Assembly (NCBI RefSeq): GCF_037055355.1
Contig: NZ_CP146350.1
Location: forward strand, 3,867,001 to 3,931,000
Source: Streptomyces sp. DG1A-41
Lineage (GTDB): Bacteria; Actinomycetota; Actinomycetes; Streptomycetales; Streptomycetaceae
Reading direction: 5' to 3'
DNA length: 64,000 bases
In this document: in pieces, positions 1-8,244 of the stretch
How the letters are laid out: the number at the start of each line of letters is the position of its first letter
Numbering within the stretch: position 1 is the stretch's first letter
The notes under the pieces: model-generated
Told to the model about the DNA's origin: nothing
Databases searched by the model: none
What the model saw: only the letters and a program-made list of their open reading frames with translations
Translations under genes and position numbers: made by a program

Positions 1-365
1 TCGGGTTCCTGGTCGGGATGGCCGACGAGCAGTTCTCGGGGGAAGGAGTCCGGCAGACCCTTGGCCGGGGCGCCGAACTGGTAACGGTCGGCGGGGTGGA
101 TCCAGGCCGGGACGCCGTAGTGCCGGGCGAGCGGCACCGCGTCCCAGGTGTGGTCCATGTGGCCGTGCGTGATGAGGATGGCCTCGGGCTCCAGACGGTG
201 GGCGCGGACGGCTTCGAGAACCGCTTCGGCGGCGCCGTGCCCTGGGTCGACGATGAGGCAGGGATGTCCCGGGCCCGCGGCGACGAGATGGACGTTCGTG
301 CCGAACTTGCCGGTGGTGGCGGACAGTACGAGCATGACCGCGACTCTGACGGAGTTCTCGGGCAT
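1..365 (-). CDS. MBL-fold metallo-hydrolase, C-terminus cut by window edge
   Basis: Reading the minus strand from the ATG at 365 gives 121 uninterrupted codons running off the window. The product begins MPENSVRVAVMLVL and carries the metallo-beta-lactamase zinc motif THGHMDH (HxHxDH) near residue 68, preceded by the usual LIVDPGHG strand-turn. The family includes glyoxalase II-like thioesterases, lactonases and other hydrolases, so the substrate cannot be assigned. It is divergent from the quinone oxidoreductase that starts at 474. The 108-bp gap contains a GCAGA-AC-TCTGC palindrome that could serve both genes. The opposite-strand open frame over the same bases shows no family signature. Confidence 0.8.
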   Translation of the reverse strand, partial: MPENSVRVAVMLVLSATTGKFGTNVHLVAAGPGHPCLIVDPGHGAAEAVLEAVRAHRLEPEAILITHGHMDHTWDAVPLARHYGVPAWIHPADRYQFGAPAKGLPDSFPRELLVGHPDQEP

Positions 366-386
366 ATGTCAATTGCCGATTGTGTA

Positions 387-398
387 GCAGAACTCTGC
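387..398. promoter_or_regulatory. 12-bp palindrome GCAGAACTCTGC in divergent promoter
   Basis: The arms GCAGA and TCTGC are perfect inverted repeats around AC. A TATAGT hexamer at 412-417 could be the -10 box of the rightward gene, which places the palindrome over its -35 region, a typical repressor position. Eleven of the 12 bases recur at 12297-12308 in another divergent promoter of the same cluster. The binding protein is unknown; the local MarR protein is a candidate. Confidence 0.45.
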
Positions 399-473
399 CT
401 CACGTCTGACCTATAGTGCGAGTGGCATCGCCCGGTCGCGCGTGCCGTCGTCGTTCCAGCAGGGGGTTTGTAC

Positions 474-1402
474 GTGAAGGCCATCGCCGTTCAGCGCTAC
501 GGAGGTCCGGAGGTCCTGGAGCTGGTGGACCTCCCCGAACCGCGTCTCGGACCGGACGTCGTGCTCGTGCGCGTGAAGTACGCGGGTGTGAACCCGGCGG
601 ACTGGAAGATCCGGGAGGGCTACATCGACGACTGGTTCGAGTCGCACTTCCCCATGGTGATGGGCTGCGACCTGTCCGGGGTCGTCGAGCGCACCGGCCT
701 CGGGGTCACCGAGTTCTCCCGGGGGACGAGGTCGTCGGCTACGTCCGCGCGGACCACATGCAGCGCGGCACGTACGGCGAACTGGTGGCCGCGCCCGTGC
801 GGACCCTGGCGCGAAAGCCGCGCGCTCTCGACTGGCGGGCCGCGGCCGGCCTTCCCGCCGCCGGTCTCACCGCCTACCAGGCGCTGCGCCGCCATCTGCG
901 GATCGCCGCCGGTGACGTGCTGCTCGTCCACGCGGCGGCCGGCGGGGTCGGCTCGCTCGCCGTCCAGATCGGCCGGGCCCTCGGCGCGCGCGTCATCGGC
1001 ACGGCGAGCGAGCGCAACCACGAGTTCCTGCGCTCGCTCGGCGCCGAGCCGGTGGTCTACGGCCCCGGGCTCGCCGACCGGGTGCGTGCCCTGGCCCCGG
1101 AGGGCGTCGACGCCGTCTTCGACCTCATGGGCGGTGACACCCTGTTCGGTTCCCCGGCCCTGTTGCGGCCGGGCGGGCGGCTCGCGTCCATCTCCGGTGA
1201 CGTGACGCGGCTGGGCGGGCGCTACGTGTTCGTACGCCCCGATCCGGCCGACCTGGCCGAGCTGGTGGAGATGGCGGACCGGGGCGCGGTGCGGGTCCAC
1301 GTCAGCGCGGAGTTCCCGCTGGCCGACGCCGCCCGCGCCCATGAACTCGTGCAGACCGGCCATGTGCGCGGCAAGGTCGTCCTGGCGGTCGCACCGGACT
1401 GA
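474..1402 (+). pseudogene. zinc-independent NADPH:quinone oxidoreductase, frameshifted near 720
   Basis: The first frame gives MKAIAVQRYGGPEVLEL and the GVNPADWKIREG segment of the medium-chain dehydrogenase/quinone oxidoreductase family. From about 722 the family sequence continues in the next frame with GDEVVGYV, the nucleotide-binding segment HAAAGGVGSLAVQIGRALGA and the C-terminal GKVVLAV. Adding one base in the C/G run at 718-725 joins both parts into about 310 residues, the normal family length. I prefer GTG at 474, seven bases after AGGGGG, over TTG at 468. The enzyme class reduces enones or quinones with NADPH; in this cluster an enone/butenolide reductase role is possible but unproven. 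The break may be a sequence error. Confidence 0.75.
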
Positions 1403-1442
1403 TCCGGCACGGGAGCGCACACGGAGCAGCGGTACGGGTAAC

Positions 1443-1471
1443 AGGGCCGTCCCCGGTGGGGACGGCCCTTT
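1443..1471 (+). terminator. intrinsic terminator after quinone oxidoreductase gene
   Basis: A perfect 12-bp stem (AGGGCCGTCCCC with GGGGACGGCCCT) encloses a 3-base loop and is followed by TTT. It lies 41 bases after the preceding stop and separates that gene from the biosynthetic operon starting at 1655. Confidence 0.85.
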
Positions 1472-1580
1472 CGCGTGCCGGGGCGTCTGTGCCACGTCTC
1501 CAGCCAGTCTTGAGCGGCTCTCCACCGAGCCGCCCGCAAGCCGCCCGTCGGGCCCCTCGCCGTTCGCAGCCGAACCCACA

Positions 1581-1598
1581 GAGGCGGCTGTGAGGCTG
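1581..1598 (+). promoter_or_regulatory. possible SARP-type heptamer direct repeat
   Basis: GAGGCGG (1581-1587) and GAGGCTG (1592-1598) are direct repeats with an exact 11-bp period, the spacing SARP regulators use. They lie 57 bp upstream of the first biosynthetic gene, and a SARP is encoded at 15254. No convincing -10 box follows at the canonical distance, so this is only a candidate. Confidence 0.3.
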
Positions 1599-1654
1599 AT
1601 TCCGCGCCCCTCGGGGTGCCGCCGAAGCAGACCCACGGACGAACGGAACGGGGC

Positions 1655-2665
1655 ATGACCATTGCTGAGCAGGAGCGGCCGGAAGCCGCTCCGGCCGCGG
1701 CCGAACTCGCCTACCAGCGTTCGATGGACCGCGTCCTGGTGCACCGCCGGGCCGTCATGGAGGTCTTCGTCACGGACGCGGTGCGGCTCGGCGACGACAC
1801 GTTCGCCGTGGCCGTCCAGGCGCCACGCGCGCACAGCTACTACAACGACCACACGCAGCGGCCCGCGCTGCTCGACCCGCTGTTCCTGCTGGAGGCCGCC
1901 CGCCAGGCGGTCACCGTCGTGGCGCACCAGTGGCTGGGCGTCGCCTATGACACGTCCTTCCTGATCAGCGACTGGACCACCGAGTTCACGGACCTGGCCG
2001 CACTGCGGGCCCGGGGTGACGCCCCGGACGAGCTCGTGATCGAGGTGGCCGCGCGTGACCTCAAGCGGCGCGGCACCAGGCTGCTGGCCGCCACGCTGGA
2101 GTGCGTGTTCGTCGTCGGCGGACGGCGGGCCGGGACGAGCGCCGTCGTGGCCGGATACCTCAGCCGGGACGGCTACACGGCGCACCGGGAGAAGAGCAGG
2201 GGAAACGTTCCACCGTCCTCGTCCGACATGCCGCACACCCGCGTGGGCACACCCGTCGAGCCCGCTCTGGTCGGCCGCGAGCGGGCCGGGAACGTGGTGC
2301 TCACGGACCTGGAACGCCCGGGCGGCGGGATCGCTCTGCGAGCCACGCTCGACGTCCCGGTGCGGCACCCGGCCATGTACGACCACCCCTTGGACCATGT
2401 GCCCGCGATGGCGCTCATGGAGGCGGCCCGCCAGGCCGCGGTCCTCACCGCCGGGGCGCCCGCCGAGCGGCGGTACGCCCGCGCCTTCGGCGCCACGTTC
2501 CACCGCTTCGTGGAACTGGACAGCCCGGTCACGGTCACCGTCACGCCCTCGGGCGACGCGCGCCGCACCGTCGACTTCCGTCAGGACGGGGTGTCGGTCT
2601 GCACGGCCGAGATCGCGGTCGCCGACCTCGCCGGGTCACCGGCTCCGGACACGGACGGCAGGTGA
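1655..2665 (+). CDS. AfsA-family double-hotdog protein
   Basis: A 336-residue protein with two A-factor-biosynthesis hotdog repeats, roughly residues 20-125 and 200-320. Each carries the same signature, LEAARQA in the first half and MEAARQA in the second, matching the conserved E-x-x-R-Q of AfsA/ScbA. Family members condense a beta-ketoacyl group from ACP with dihydroxyacetone phosphate to begin gamma-butyrolactone, butenolide or furan signals. Here it opens a nine-gene operon that also encodes an ACP, ketosynthases, reductases and a phosphatase, so it may act on a product made by its neighbours instead of on primary fatty acids. No FabZ/FabA dehydratase is present, so a dehydratase-like hotdog role is the alternative. 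The ATG at 1655 follows GGAACGGGG. The next gene starts six bases after the stop. Confidence 0.85.
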   Translation: MTIAEQERPEAAPAAAELAYQRSMDRVLVHRRAVMEVFVTDAVRLGDDTFAVAVQAPRAHSYYNDHTQRPALLDPLFLLEAARQAVTVVAHQWLGVAYDTSFLISDWTTEFTDLAALRARGDAPDELVIEVAARDLKRRGTRLLAATLECVFVVGGRRAGTSAVVAGYLSRDGYTAHREKSRGNVPPSSSDMPHTRVGTPVEPALVGRERAGNVVLTDLERPGGGIALRATLDVPVRHPAMYDHPLDHVPAMALMEAARQAAVLTAGAPAERRYARAFGATFHRFVELDSPVTVTVTPSGDARRTVDFRQDGVSVCTAEIAVADLAGSPAPDTDGR

Positions 2666-2671
2666 CGGCCC

Positions 2672-3721
2672 GTGCGACTGGACTCACCGCTCGGGCTGAC
2701 GGCGACCGCCTGGTACCCGGAGCACCGCCAGACGGCCGAGGAAGCCGTGGCCGCCGGTGACATCGACGCCCGCACCGCCCGCGAACTCGGCTACACGGCC
2801 CTGCCGGTCAGCGAGGACACGGCACCGCCCGACATGGCCGTCGAGGCCGCGACCCGGGCACTGGACGTCTCCGGCACCCAGGCCGACGACCTCTCCCTGG
2901 TACTGCACGCGAGCGTCCACCACCAAGGCCACGACGCATGGTCGGCCCCGCACTACATCGCCCGGCGGCTCGGGGCCCACCAGGCCGTACCGATCGGGCT
3001 GCTCCAGCAGTGCAACGGCGGCGCCATCGGCATCGAGCTGGCCGCGAGCCGGCTCCAGGGCGACCCGGCCGCCGGGCCCGCGCTGGTGACGACCGCCGAC
3101 CGGTTCCTGACGCCGAGCTGGCACCGCTGGCTCAGCGACTACGGCATGGCGGCCGGGGACGCGGCCACGGCGGTCCTCGTCCACCGGGTCGGCGGACCGG
3201 CCGCGGCAGGGCACTCCCGCGCGCCGGACCTGCTGCTGCACTCCCTGGCCACCCGGGTCGCGGCCGAACTGGAGGTCATGCACCGCGGTGACGACGAGCT
3301 CAACGCGACGCCCATGGGTCACAGTTCGGTGATCGACGTGCGGCGTACCAAGCGGGCGTTCATCAAGACGTACGGCGTCGACTTCTTCCTCAAGACCGCG
3401 GCCGACCGCATCCGTGCCGTCGTCGAGGAAGCGCTGGCCGGTGCCGGACTCGCCGCCGACGACCCGCGGTTGCGCTACGCCGTGATCCCCCGGCTGGGGA
3501 GCAAGGCGATGGCGGAGGCGTACCTCCCGCCGCTGACGGACGTCACCTCGGCGGAGGTTCTCGACCTCGGCCGTGCGACCGGGCATGTGGGGGCCGGCGA
3601 CCTCAACGCCTCCCTCGCCGACCTGGCCCGCACGGACCTGCTGAGGCCCGGGAGTTACGCGCTCGTGCTCAACGGCGGCGGCGGATTCACCTTCACCGCC
3701 GTCGTGGTCGGCAGGCACTGA
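2672..3721 (+). CDS. KAS III-like acyltransferase, CerJ/DpsC type
   Basis: A 349-residue thiolase-fold protein. The nucleophile is Cys114 in LLQQCNGGAIGIEL, and the C-terminus has the glycine-rich LNGGGGFTFT turn typical of the family. The His-Gln-Ala-Asn motif of true FabH enzymes is absent; the equivalent region reads VIPRLGSKAM, as in the ketoacyl-ACP synthase III-like branch containing DpsC (starter selection) and CerJ/PtmR-type enzymes (acyl transfer to hydroxyl groups). It therefore probably transfers an acyl group from the adjacent ACP and does not perform ordinary decarboxylative condensation. It starts with GTG six bases after the AfsA-like gene. A paralogue lies at 16690-17733. Confidence 0.85.
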   Translation: MRLDSPLGLTATAWYPEHRQTAEEAVAAGDIDARTARELGYTALPVSEDTAPPDMAVEAATRALDVSGTQADDLSLVLHASVHHQGHDAWSAPHYIARRLGAHQAVPIGLLQQCNGGAIGIELAASRLQGDPAAGPALVTTADRFLTPSWHRWLSDYGMAAGDAATAVLVHRVGGPAAAGHSRAPDLLLHSLATRVAAELEVMHRGDDELNATPMGHSSVIDVRRTKRAFIKTYGVDFFLKTAADRIRAVVEEALAGAGLAADDPRLRYAVIPRLGSKAMAEAYLPPLTDVTSAEVLDLGRATGHVGAGDLNASLADLARTDLLRPGSYALVLNGGGGFTFTAVVVGRH

Positions 3722-3776
3722 CCAGTACTCACCAGTACCACCTCACCATCCACAACCCGTACAAGGAGAAACAGCC

Positions 3777-4016
3777 ATGTCCGCACACCAGGACCGTCTG
3801 TTCCAGCTCGTCTCAGAGAAGCTCGGCGTGCTGCCCGAGGAGCTGAACACCAGCGCCACCTTCGACACCCTCGACCTGGACTCGCTCGCGCTGATCGAGC
3901 TCAGCGTCATCGTGCAGAAGGAGTTCGGCGTCCAGATCGACGAGACGGCGCTGACCCCGGAGCACACCTTCGGCGACGTCCTCGCCGTGATCGACACCAA
4001 GGCCGCGGTGGCATGA
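3777..4016 (+). CDS. acyl carrier protein
   Basis: A 79-residue acidic protein whose phosphopantetheine site is Ser36 in LDLDSLALIEL, at the usual place for a discrete type II ACP. AAGGAG precedes the ATG by a good distance. The last bases overlap the KAS II start (ATGATGA), implying coupled translation. It is probably the carrier for the two KAS III proteins, the KAS II and the ketoreductase encoded beside it. Confidence 0.93.
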   Translation: MSAHQDRLFQLVSEKLGVLPEELNTSATFDTLDLDSLALIELSVIVQKEFGVQIDETALTPEHTFGDVLAVIDTKAAVA

Positions 4017-5275
4017 TGACCGGGTCAGTGACGCAGCGCCCGGACGGGCGCACGAAACGCTTCGACGTGGCGGTCACCGGCGTCGGCCTGGTCACCCCGG
4101 CCGGGCTGGGTGTCGAGGCCAACGTGGAGCGGGTCTGGGCGGGGGAGTCCACGGCGGCCACCGACCCGGACCTCGCGGGTCTGCCCGTCGACTTCGCCTG
4201 CCGCGTACCCGGCTTCGACGCGGGTGCGCTGCTCGGGCGGCGCAGTGCCGTACGCATGGACCCGGTCAGCCACTTCGGCGTGGTGGCCGCCCGACAGGCC
4301 GTCGAGGACGCCGGGCTCGACCCGGCGACCTGGGAGGGTCCCCGGGTCGGCGTGGTCGTCGGCACGTCGCTGGGCGGCTGGTCGACGGTCGAGCGGGAGC
4401 ACGGCAAGCACCTGGCCGACGGCCAGGAGTTCGTGTCGCCGCTGCTGATGGTGATGGGCCCGGTCAACATGACCGCCGGGTACATCGCCATGGACCTCAA
4501 GGCCCTCGGCCCCAACCAGGTGGTGTCGACGGCCTGCGCGTCCGGCAACACGGCTATCGGGTACGCCCGCGCCCTGCTGGGGACCGGCGTCTGCGACATC
4601 GTCCTGGCGGGCGGTGCCGAGGCGGCCATGTCCCGGACCGCGATGGCGAGTCTGGCCCGGGCCGGTGCGCTGTCCACGCGGGGCGACGACCCGGCGTCCG
4701 CGTCCCGGCCGTTCGACGCCGACCGGGACGGGTTCGTCGCGGGCGAGGGCGCGGCCATGCTGGTACTGGAGCGTGTCGAGGACGCGCGGGCGCGTGGCGC
4801 CCGTGTCCGGGCCAGGGTCTCCGGGTTCGGCGCGTCCGCCGACGGCCATCACGCCTCGGCGCCCGATCCGACGGGCGGCGGGGCCGAGCGGGCCATCCGG
4901 GCGGCCCTCGCCGACGCCCTTGTCGACCCCTCCGAGGTGGACCACGTCAACGCCCACGGCACGTCCACGCCGCTGAACGACATCACCGAGGCCGGGGTCA
5001 TCCGCCGGGTCTTCGGCGAGAAGCCGGCCGTCACCTCCACCAAGGGTGTCGTCGGGCATCTGCTGGGCGCGGCCGGGGCGGCCGAGGCGGTGTACACGGT
5101 GCTCGCCGTGGAACGCCGCCTCGTCCCGCCGACTGCCAACCTGACCAGCCTCGACCCGGGCATCGGCGTGGACGTCGTGGCGAAGGAGGCCCGGCCGCTG
5201 GACATCGGCGCCGCGGTGAACGACTCCTTCGGCTTCGGCGGCCAGAACGCGGTGATCGTGGTGACGCCGGCATGA
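4013..5275 (+). CDS. beta-ketoacyl-ACP synthase II
   Basis: A 420-residue KAS II/type II PKS KS-alpha-like enzyme. The full triad is visible: Cys175 in VSTACASGNT, His in NAHGTSTPLND near residue 312 and His in GHLLGAAGAAEAV near 350. The C-terminal NDSFGFGGQNAV is also intact. It should extend an ACP-bound chain by decarboxylative condensation with malonyl-ACP. No chain-length-factor partner follows, unlike aromatic type II PKS systems, so it probably works as a homodimer like FabF. Its start overlaps the ACP gene and its stop overlaps the ketoreductase start, both as ATGA junctions. Confidence 0.93.
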   Translation: MMTGSVTQRPDGRTKRFDVAVTGVGLVTPAGLGVEANVERVWAGESTAATDPDLAGLPVDFACRVPGFDAGALLGRRSAVRMDPVSHFGVVAARQAVEDAGLDPATWEGPRVGVVVGTSLGGWSTVEREHGKHLADGQEFVSPLLMVMGPVNMTAGYIAMDLKALGPNQVVSTACASGNTAIGYARALLGTGVCDIVLAGGAEAAMSRTAMASLARAGALSTRGDDPASASRPFDADRDGFVAGEGAAMLVLERVEDARARGARVRARVSGFGASADGHHASAPDPTGGGAERAIRAALADALVDPSEVDHVNAHGTSTPLNDITEAGVIRRVFGEKPAVTSTKGVVGHLLGAAGAAEAVYTVLAVERRLVPPTANLTSLDPGIGVDVVAKEARPLDIGAAVNDSFGFGGQNAVIVVTPA

Positions 5276-6357
5276 CCTCGAACGCGGAGGGAGCACCGGA
5301 CAGGGGCCCGGCCACACCTGGCTCCGCCGGTTCGGCCGGCACGGTGGGTTCGCCGGGCCTTTCCGGCTCGGCGGGCGGCCCTGGCTTTCCGGGCATCCAC
5401 GGCACCCGTGGCCCGGCCGGGACTCCGGGCACCCCCGGCTCCGCGGGCACCGCTGGTGCGCCGGGCGACCCCGGATCCCCCGGCACCTCAGGCTCGGCCC
5501 TCAGCCCCCGTTCGCCGGGCACCTCCGGCACCCCCGGCACGGTTTCGCCGGGCCTCCGATCGCCCGCCACCCCCGGCTCGGGCGGCTTCGTCGAGGGTGC
5601 GGGTGGGCCCCGGGTTGGCGGTGCGTCCGGTTTGGCCGGTACCCCGGTGGCCGAGGGGCGTTCCGTGCTCGTCACCGGGGGCAACCGTGGCATCGGGCTG
5701 GCCGTCGCGCGGGCGCTCGCCGCGCGGGGTGACCGGGTGGCGGTCACCTATCGCACCGGTGAGCCCCCGGCGGGGCTGCTCGGGGTGCGGTGCGATGTGA
5801 CGGACGAGGCGCAGGTGGAGCGGGCCTTCAAGGAGGTCGCGGCCGCGCAGGGCGACGTCGAGGTGCTGGTGGCGAACGCCGGGATCACGCGGGACGGGCT
5901 GCTGCTCACCCTCGACGACGACGCGGTCGACGCCGTGCTCGACACCAACCTGAGGTCGGTCATCCGCCTGGCCCGGCACGCCTCCCGGGGCATGCTCGGC
6001 GGGCGGTGGGGCCGGATGGTGCTGGTGTCGTCCGCCGTCGCCTTCACCGGCTCACCCGGACAGACCAACTACACCGCCGCCAAGGCCGGCCTCGTCGGGC
6101 TGGCCCGCTCGCTCGCCTGGGAGCTCGGCAGCCGCGGCATCACCGTCAACGTCGTGGCCCCCGGGCTCGTCGAGACGGACATGCTGCGCCAGGTACGCCC
6201 GGCCCGCCTCGACCAGTACCTGGCGATGACGCCGCTCGGCCGGGCCGGTACCGCCGGGGAGGTGGCCGCCGCCGTGCGGTTCCTCGCCGGCGACGAGGCC
6301 TCGTACATCACCGGCGCCGTGCTGCCGGTCAGCGGTGGGCTCGGCATGGGTCACTGA
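5272..6357 (+). CDS. 3-oxoacyl-ACP reductase with collagen-like Gly-X-Y N-terminus
   Basis: Residues from about 130 onward form a complete FabG-type SDR: nucleotide motif TGGNRGIG, NAGITRDGLLL, catalytic Tyr-Lys in YTAAKAG, and a C-terminal YITGAVLPVSGGLGMGH. Before it is an extension of about 128 residues absent from ordinary FabG proteins. Residues 17-76 are 20 uninterrupted Gly-X-Y triplets, rich in GSA, GTP, GSP and GFP, followed by a Pro/Gly/Ser linker. The ATG at 5272 overlaps the KAS II stop (ATGA) and codon third positions through the extension are nearly all G or C, which supports translation. A GTG at 5653 would give a normal-length reductase and is the alternative start. The reductase should make the 3-hydroxyacyl-ACP in this pathway. 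Confidence 0.85.
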   Translation: MTSNAEGAPDRGPATPGSAGSAGTVGSPGLSGSAGGPGFPGIHGTRGPAGTPGTPGSAGTAGAPGDPGSPGTSGSALSPRSPGTSGTPGTVSPGLRSPATPGSGGFVEGAGGPRVGGASGLAGTPVAEGRSVLVTGGNRGIGLAVARALAARGDRVAVTYRTGEPPAGLLGVRCDVTDEAQVERAFKEVAAAQGDVEVLVANAGITRDGLLLTLDDDAVDAVLDTNLRSVIRLARHASRGMLGGRWGRMVLVSSAVAFTGSPGQTNYTAAKAGLVGLARSLAWELGSRGITVNVVAPGLVETDMLRQVRPARLDQYLAMTPLGRAGTAGEVAAAVRFLAGDEASYITGAVLPVSGGLGMGH

Positions 6358-6410
6358 CGCCCCGTGCCGCACGCGACCACCACCCCGAGAAAGCACAGGA
6401 AAGGGAAACC

Positions 6411-7397
6411 ATGCCAGTCGGTGTCCTGTCGATCGGCTCCTACACACCGGCCAAAATCGTCGACAACCAGCAGATCAGCGCCTGGACGGGGATGCCCGAG
6501 TCCTGGGTGACCGAACGCACCGGAGTGCTCCAGCGGCGGTACGCCGAGCCGGGCACCACCACGTCCGACCTCGCCCTCCCCGCCGCCCGCGAGGCGCTTC
6601 AGGGCGTCTCCGACGAGGTGCGCGAGGGGCTCGGCGCGCTGGTGGTGGCCACCAGCACCCCGGACGTGCCGCAGCCGTCCACGGCCGCGATCCTCCAGCA
6701 CAAGCTGGGACTCTCCACCCTGCCCGCCTTCGACATCAATGCCGTGTGCAGCGGTTTCCTCTACGGTCTCGCGGTCGCCGAGGGCCTGCTGAAGGCCGGC
6801 CGGCACGGCGAGCACGTGCTGCTCGTCGGGGCCGACATGTTCTCCACGATCATGGACAGGTCCGACCGGCGCACGGTGAGCCTGTTCGGCGACGGCGCGG
6901 GCGCCGTCCTGCTCGGCGAGGTGCCCGAGGGCTACGGCCTGCGGTCGGTGCAACTGGTCACGGACGGGGAGTTCCACCACTACGTCGGCGTGGAGGCCGG
7001 CGGCACCCGGACGCCGCTCGACGCCGAGGCCCGCGAGACCGGGCAGCACTTCTTCCGAATGGACGGCCGCGCGGTGCGTGACTACGCGCTGTCGGTGCTG
7101 GCCAAGCTGACCGCCGTGACCCTCGACGACTGCGGTCTGGCCCTGGACGACGTCGACCGGTTCGTCTTCCACCAGGCGAACACCAGGCTCCTGGAGGCCT
7201 TCGTCGCGGACGCCGGGATCGACCCGGCGCGGGTCGCGTACACCGCACCGCACCTGGGCAACACCGTCGCCGCGTCCGTGCCGCTCACCCTGCACGCCAC
7301 CCACCGCGAACGGCCGCTGCGGCGCGGCGAGCGGGTGCTGCTGGCGTCGGTGGGCGGCGGCATGACCGCGGGCGCGGCGCTGCTGACCTGGTACTGA
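6411..7397 (+). CDS. beta-ketoacyl-ACP synthase III, FabH type
   Basis: A 328-residue KAS III with the complete FabH triad: Cys113 in INAVCSGFLYG, His in FVFHQANTRLL near residue 255 and Asn in HLGNTVAASVPL near 285. The C-terminus GERVLLASVGGGMTAG is typical. It should prime the ACP by condensing an acyl-CoA starter with malonyl-ACP. Unlike the CerJ-type paralogue at 2672 it keeps HQAN and so is the likely true initiator. The ATG at 6411 follows GGAAAGGGAAA by a short spacer. It begins 53 bases after the ketoreductase and is followed by an 88-base gap before the next SDR. Confidence 0.92.
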   Translation: MPVGVLSIGSYTPAKIVDNQQISAWTGMPESWVTERTGVLQRRYAEPGTTTSDLALPAAREALQGVSDEVREGLGALVVATSTPDVPQPSTAAILQHKLGLSTLPAFDINAVCSGFLYGLAVAEGLLKAGRHGEHVLLVGADMFSTIMDRSDRRTVSLFGDGAGAVLLGEVPEGYGLRSVQLVTDGEFHHYVGVEAGGTRTPLDAEARETGQHFFRMDGRAVRDYALSVLAKLTAVTLDDCGLALDDVDRFVFHQANTRLLEAFVADAGIDPARVAYTAPHLGNTVAASVPLTLHATHRERPLRRGERVLLASVGGGMTAGAALLTWY

Positions 7398-7485
7398 CGC
7401 CCCCCCCGAGCCGCTGTCGCCGCGTTCCGCACCGGCACCGGCACACCGACCACACACGCACACCACACGCAGCATCGGAGGAGCC

Positions 7486-8244
7486 ATGAGGCTCGACGGA
7501 CAGACGGCCGTCATCACCGGGGGCACGCGGGGACTGGGCCGGGCGATCGCCGAGGCCTACCTCGCCGAGGGCGCCTCGGTCGTCGTCGCCGCACGCAACC
7601 CCTACGACATCAAGGAACTCGCCGACGACCACGGCGACCGGCTGCTCTACCACCACACGGACGTCACCGACGAGACCTCGGTGGAGGGGCTGATGGCCAC
7701 CGCCGTCGAGACGTACGGGGGCGTCGACATCCTGGTCAACAACGCGGGGGTCAGCCGTGACGGCAAGATCTCCCGGCTCTCGGTGGCCGACTGGAACACC
7801 ACGCTGGCCACCAACCTGACCGGTGTCTTCCTCTGCACGCGCGCGGTGATCGGCCCGATGACCATCCGGCGCGAGGCGACGGGCGTCGGCGGCCGCATCA
7901 TCAACGTGTCGTCCTGCGTGGCCGGCCGGGCCGCGATCGGCGCGTCCGCCTACAGCGCGAGCAAGGCCGCCGTGGAGATGTTCACCCGCACCTCGGCGGC
8001 CGAACTGGCCCCCAAGGGCATCACCGTCAACTGTCTGTCACCCGGCTACATCGACGAGGGCATGGGCAAGGAACTGGCCGCAAACGAGCGCGCCTGGGAG
8101 AGCTACCGCGGCCGGCTCCTGTCCGGGCGGCTCGGCCGTCCCCAGGAGGTCGGTGCCACCGCCGTGTTCCTCGCCTCGCAGGACAGCTCGTACGTCAACG
8201 GCAGTGTGGTCGAGGTCAACGGGGGGCTGATGTGGGCGGCCTGA
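7486..8244 (+). CDS. SDR oxidoreductase
   Basis: A 252-residue classical short-chain dehydrogenase: TGGTRGLG nucleotide motif near residue 12, NNAGVSRDG, Ser-Tyr-Lys with YSASKAAVEM near 160, and PGYIDEGM. A clear GGAGG precedes the ATG. It is distinct from the FabG-like gene at 5272 and closer to tailoring or glucose-dehydrogenase-like SDRs, so it may reduce or oxidise a later intermediate. Its last codons overlap the GTG of the FAD monooxygenase by 13 bases, indicating coupled translation. Confidence 0.9.
   Translation: MRLDGQTAVITGGTRGLGRAIAEAYLAEGASVVVAARNPYDIKELADDHGDRLLYHHTDVTDETSVEGLMATAVETYGGVDILVNNAGVSRDGKISRLSVADWNTTLATNLTGVFLCTRAVIGPMTIRREATGVGGRIINVSSCVAGRAAIGASAYSASKAAVEMFTRTSAAELAPKGITVNCLSPGYIDEGMGKELAANERAWESYRGRLLSGRLGRPQEVGATAVFLASQDSSYVNGSVVEVNGGLMWAA

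Noticed and set aside
18..416. Plus-strand open frame at the left edge
   Set aside because: The minus strand encodes a clear MBL-fold protein with THGHMDH; the plus frame has no signature.
718..725. Programmed ribosomal frameshifting at CGGGGGACGAG
   Set aside because: No stimulatory structure or biological precedent for these families, and other breaks at different sequences share the same one-base loss, so sequence error is simpler.
5031..5747. Minus-strand proline/glycine-rich frame opposite the ketoreductase extension
   Set aside because: It mirrors the Gly-X-Y repeats by base complementarity and has no ribosome site or operon context, while the plus frame continues into a real SDR.
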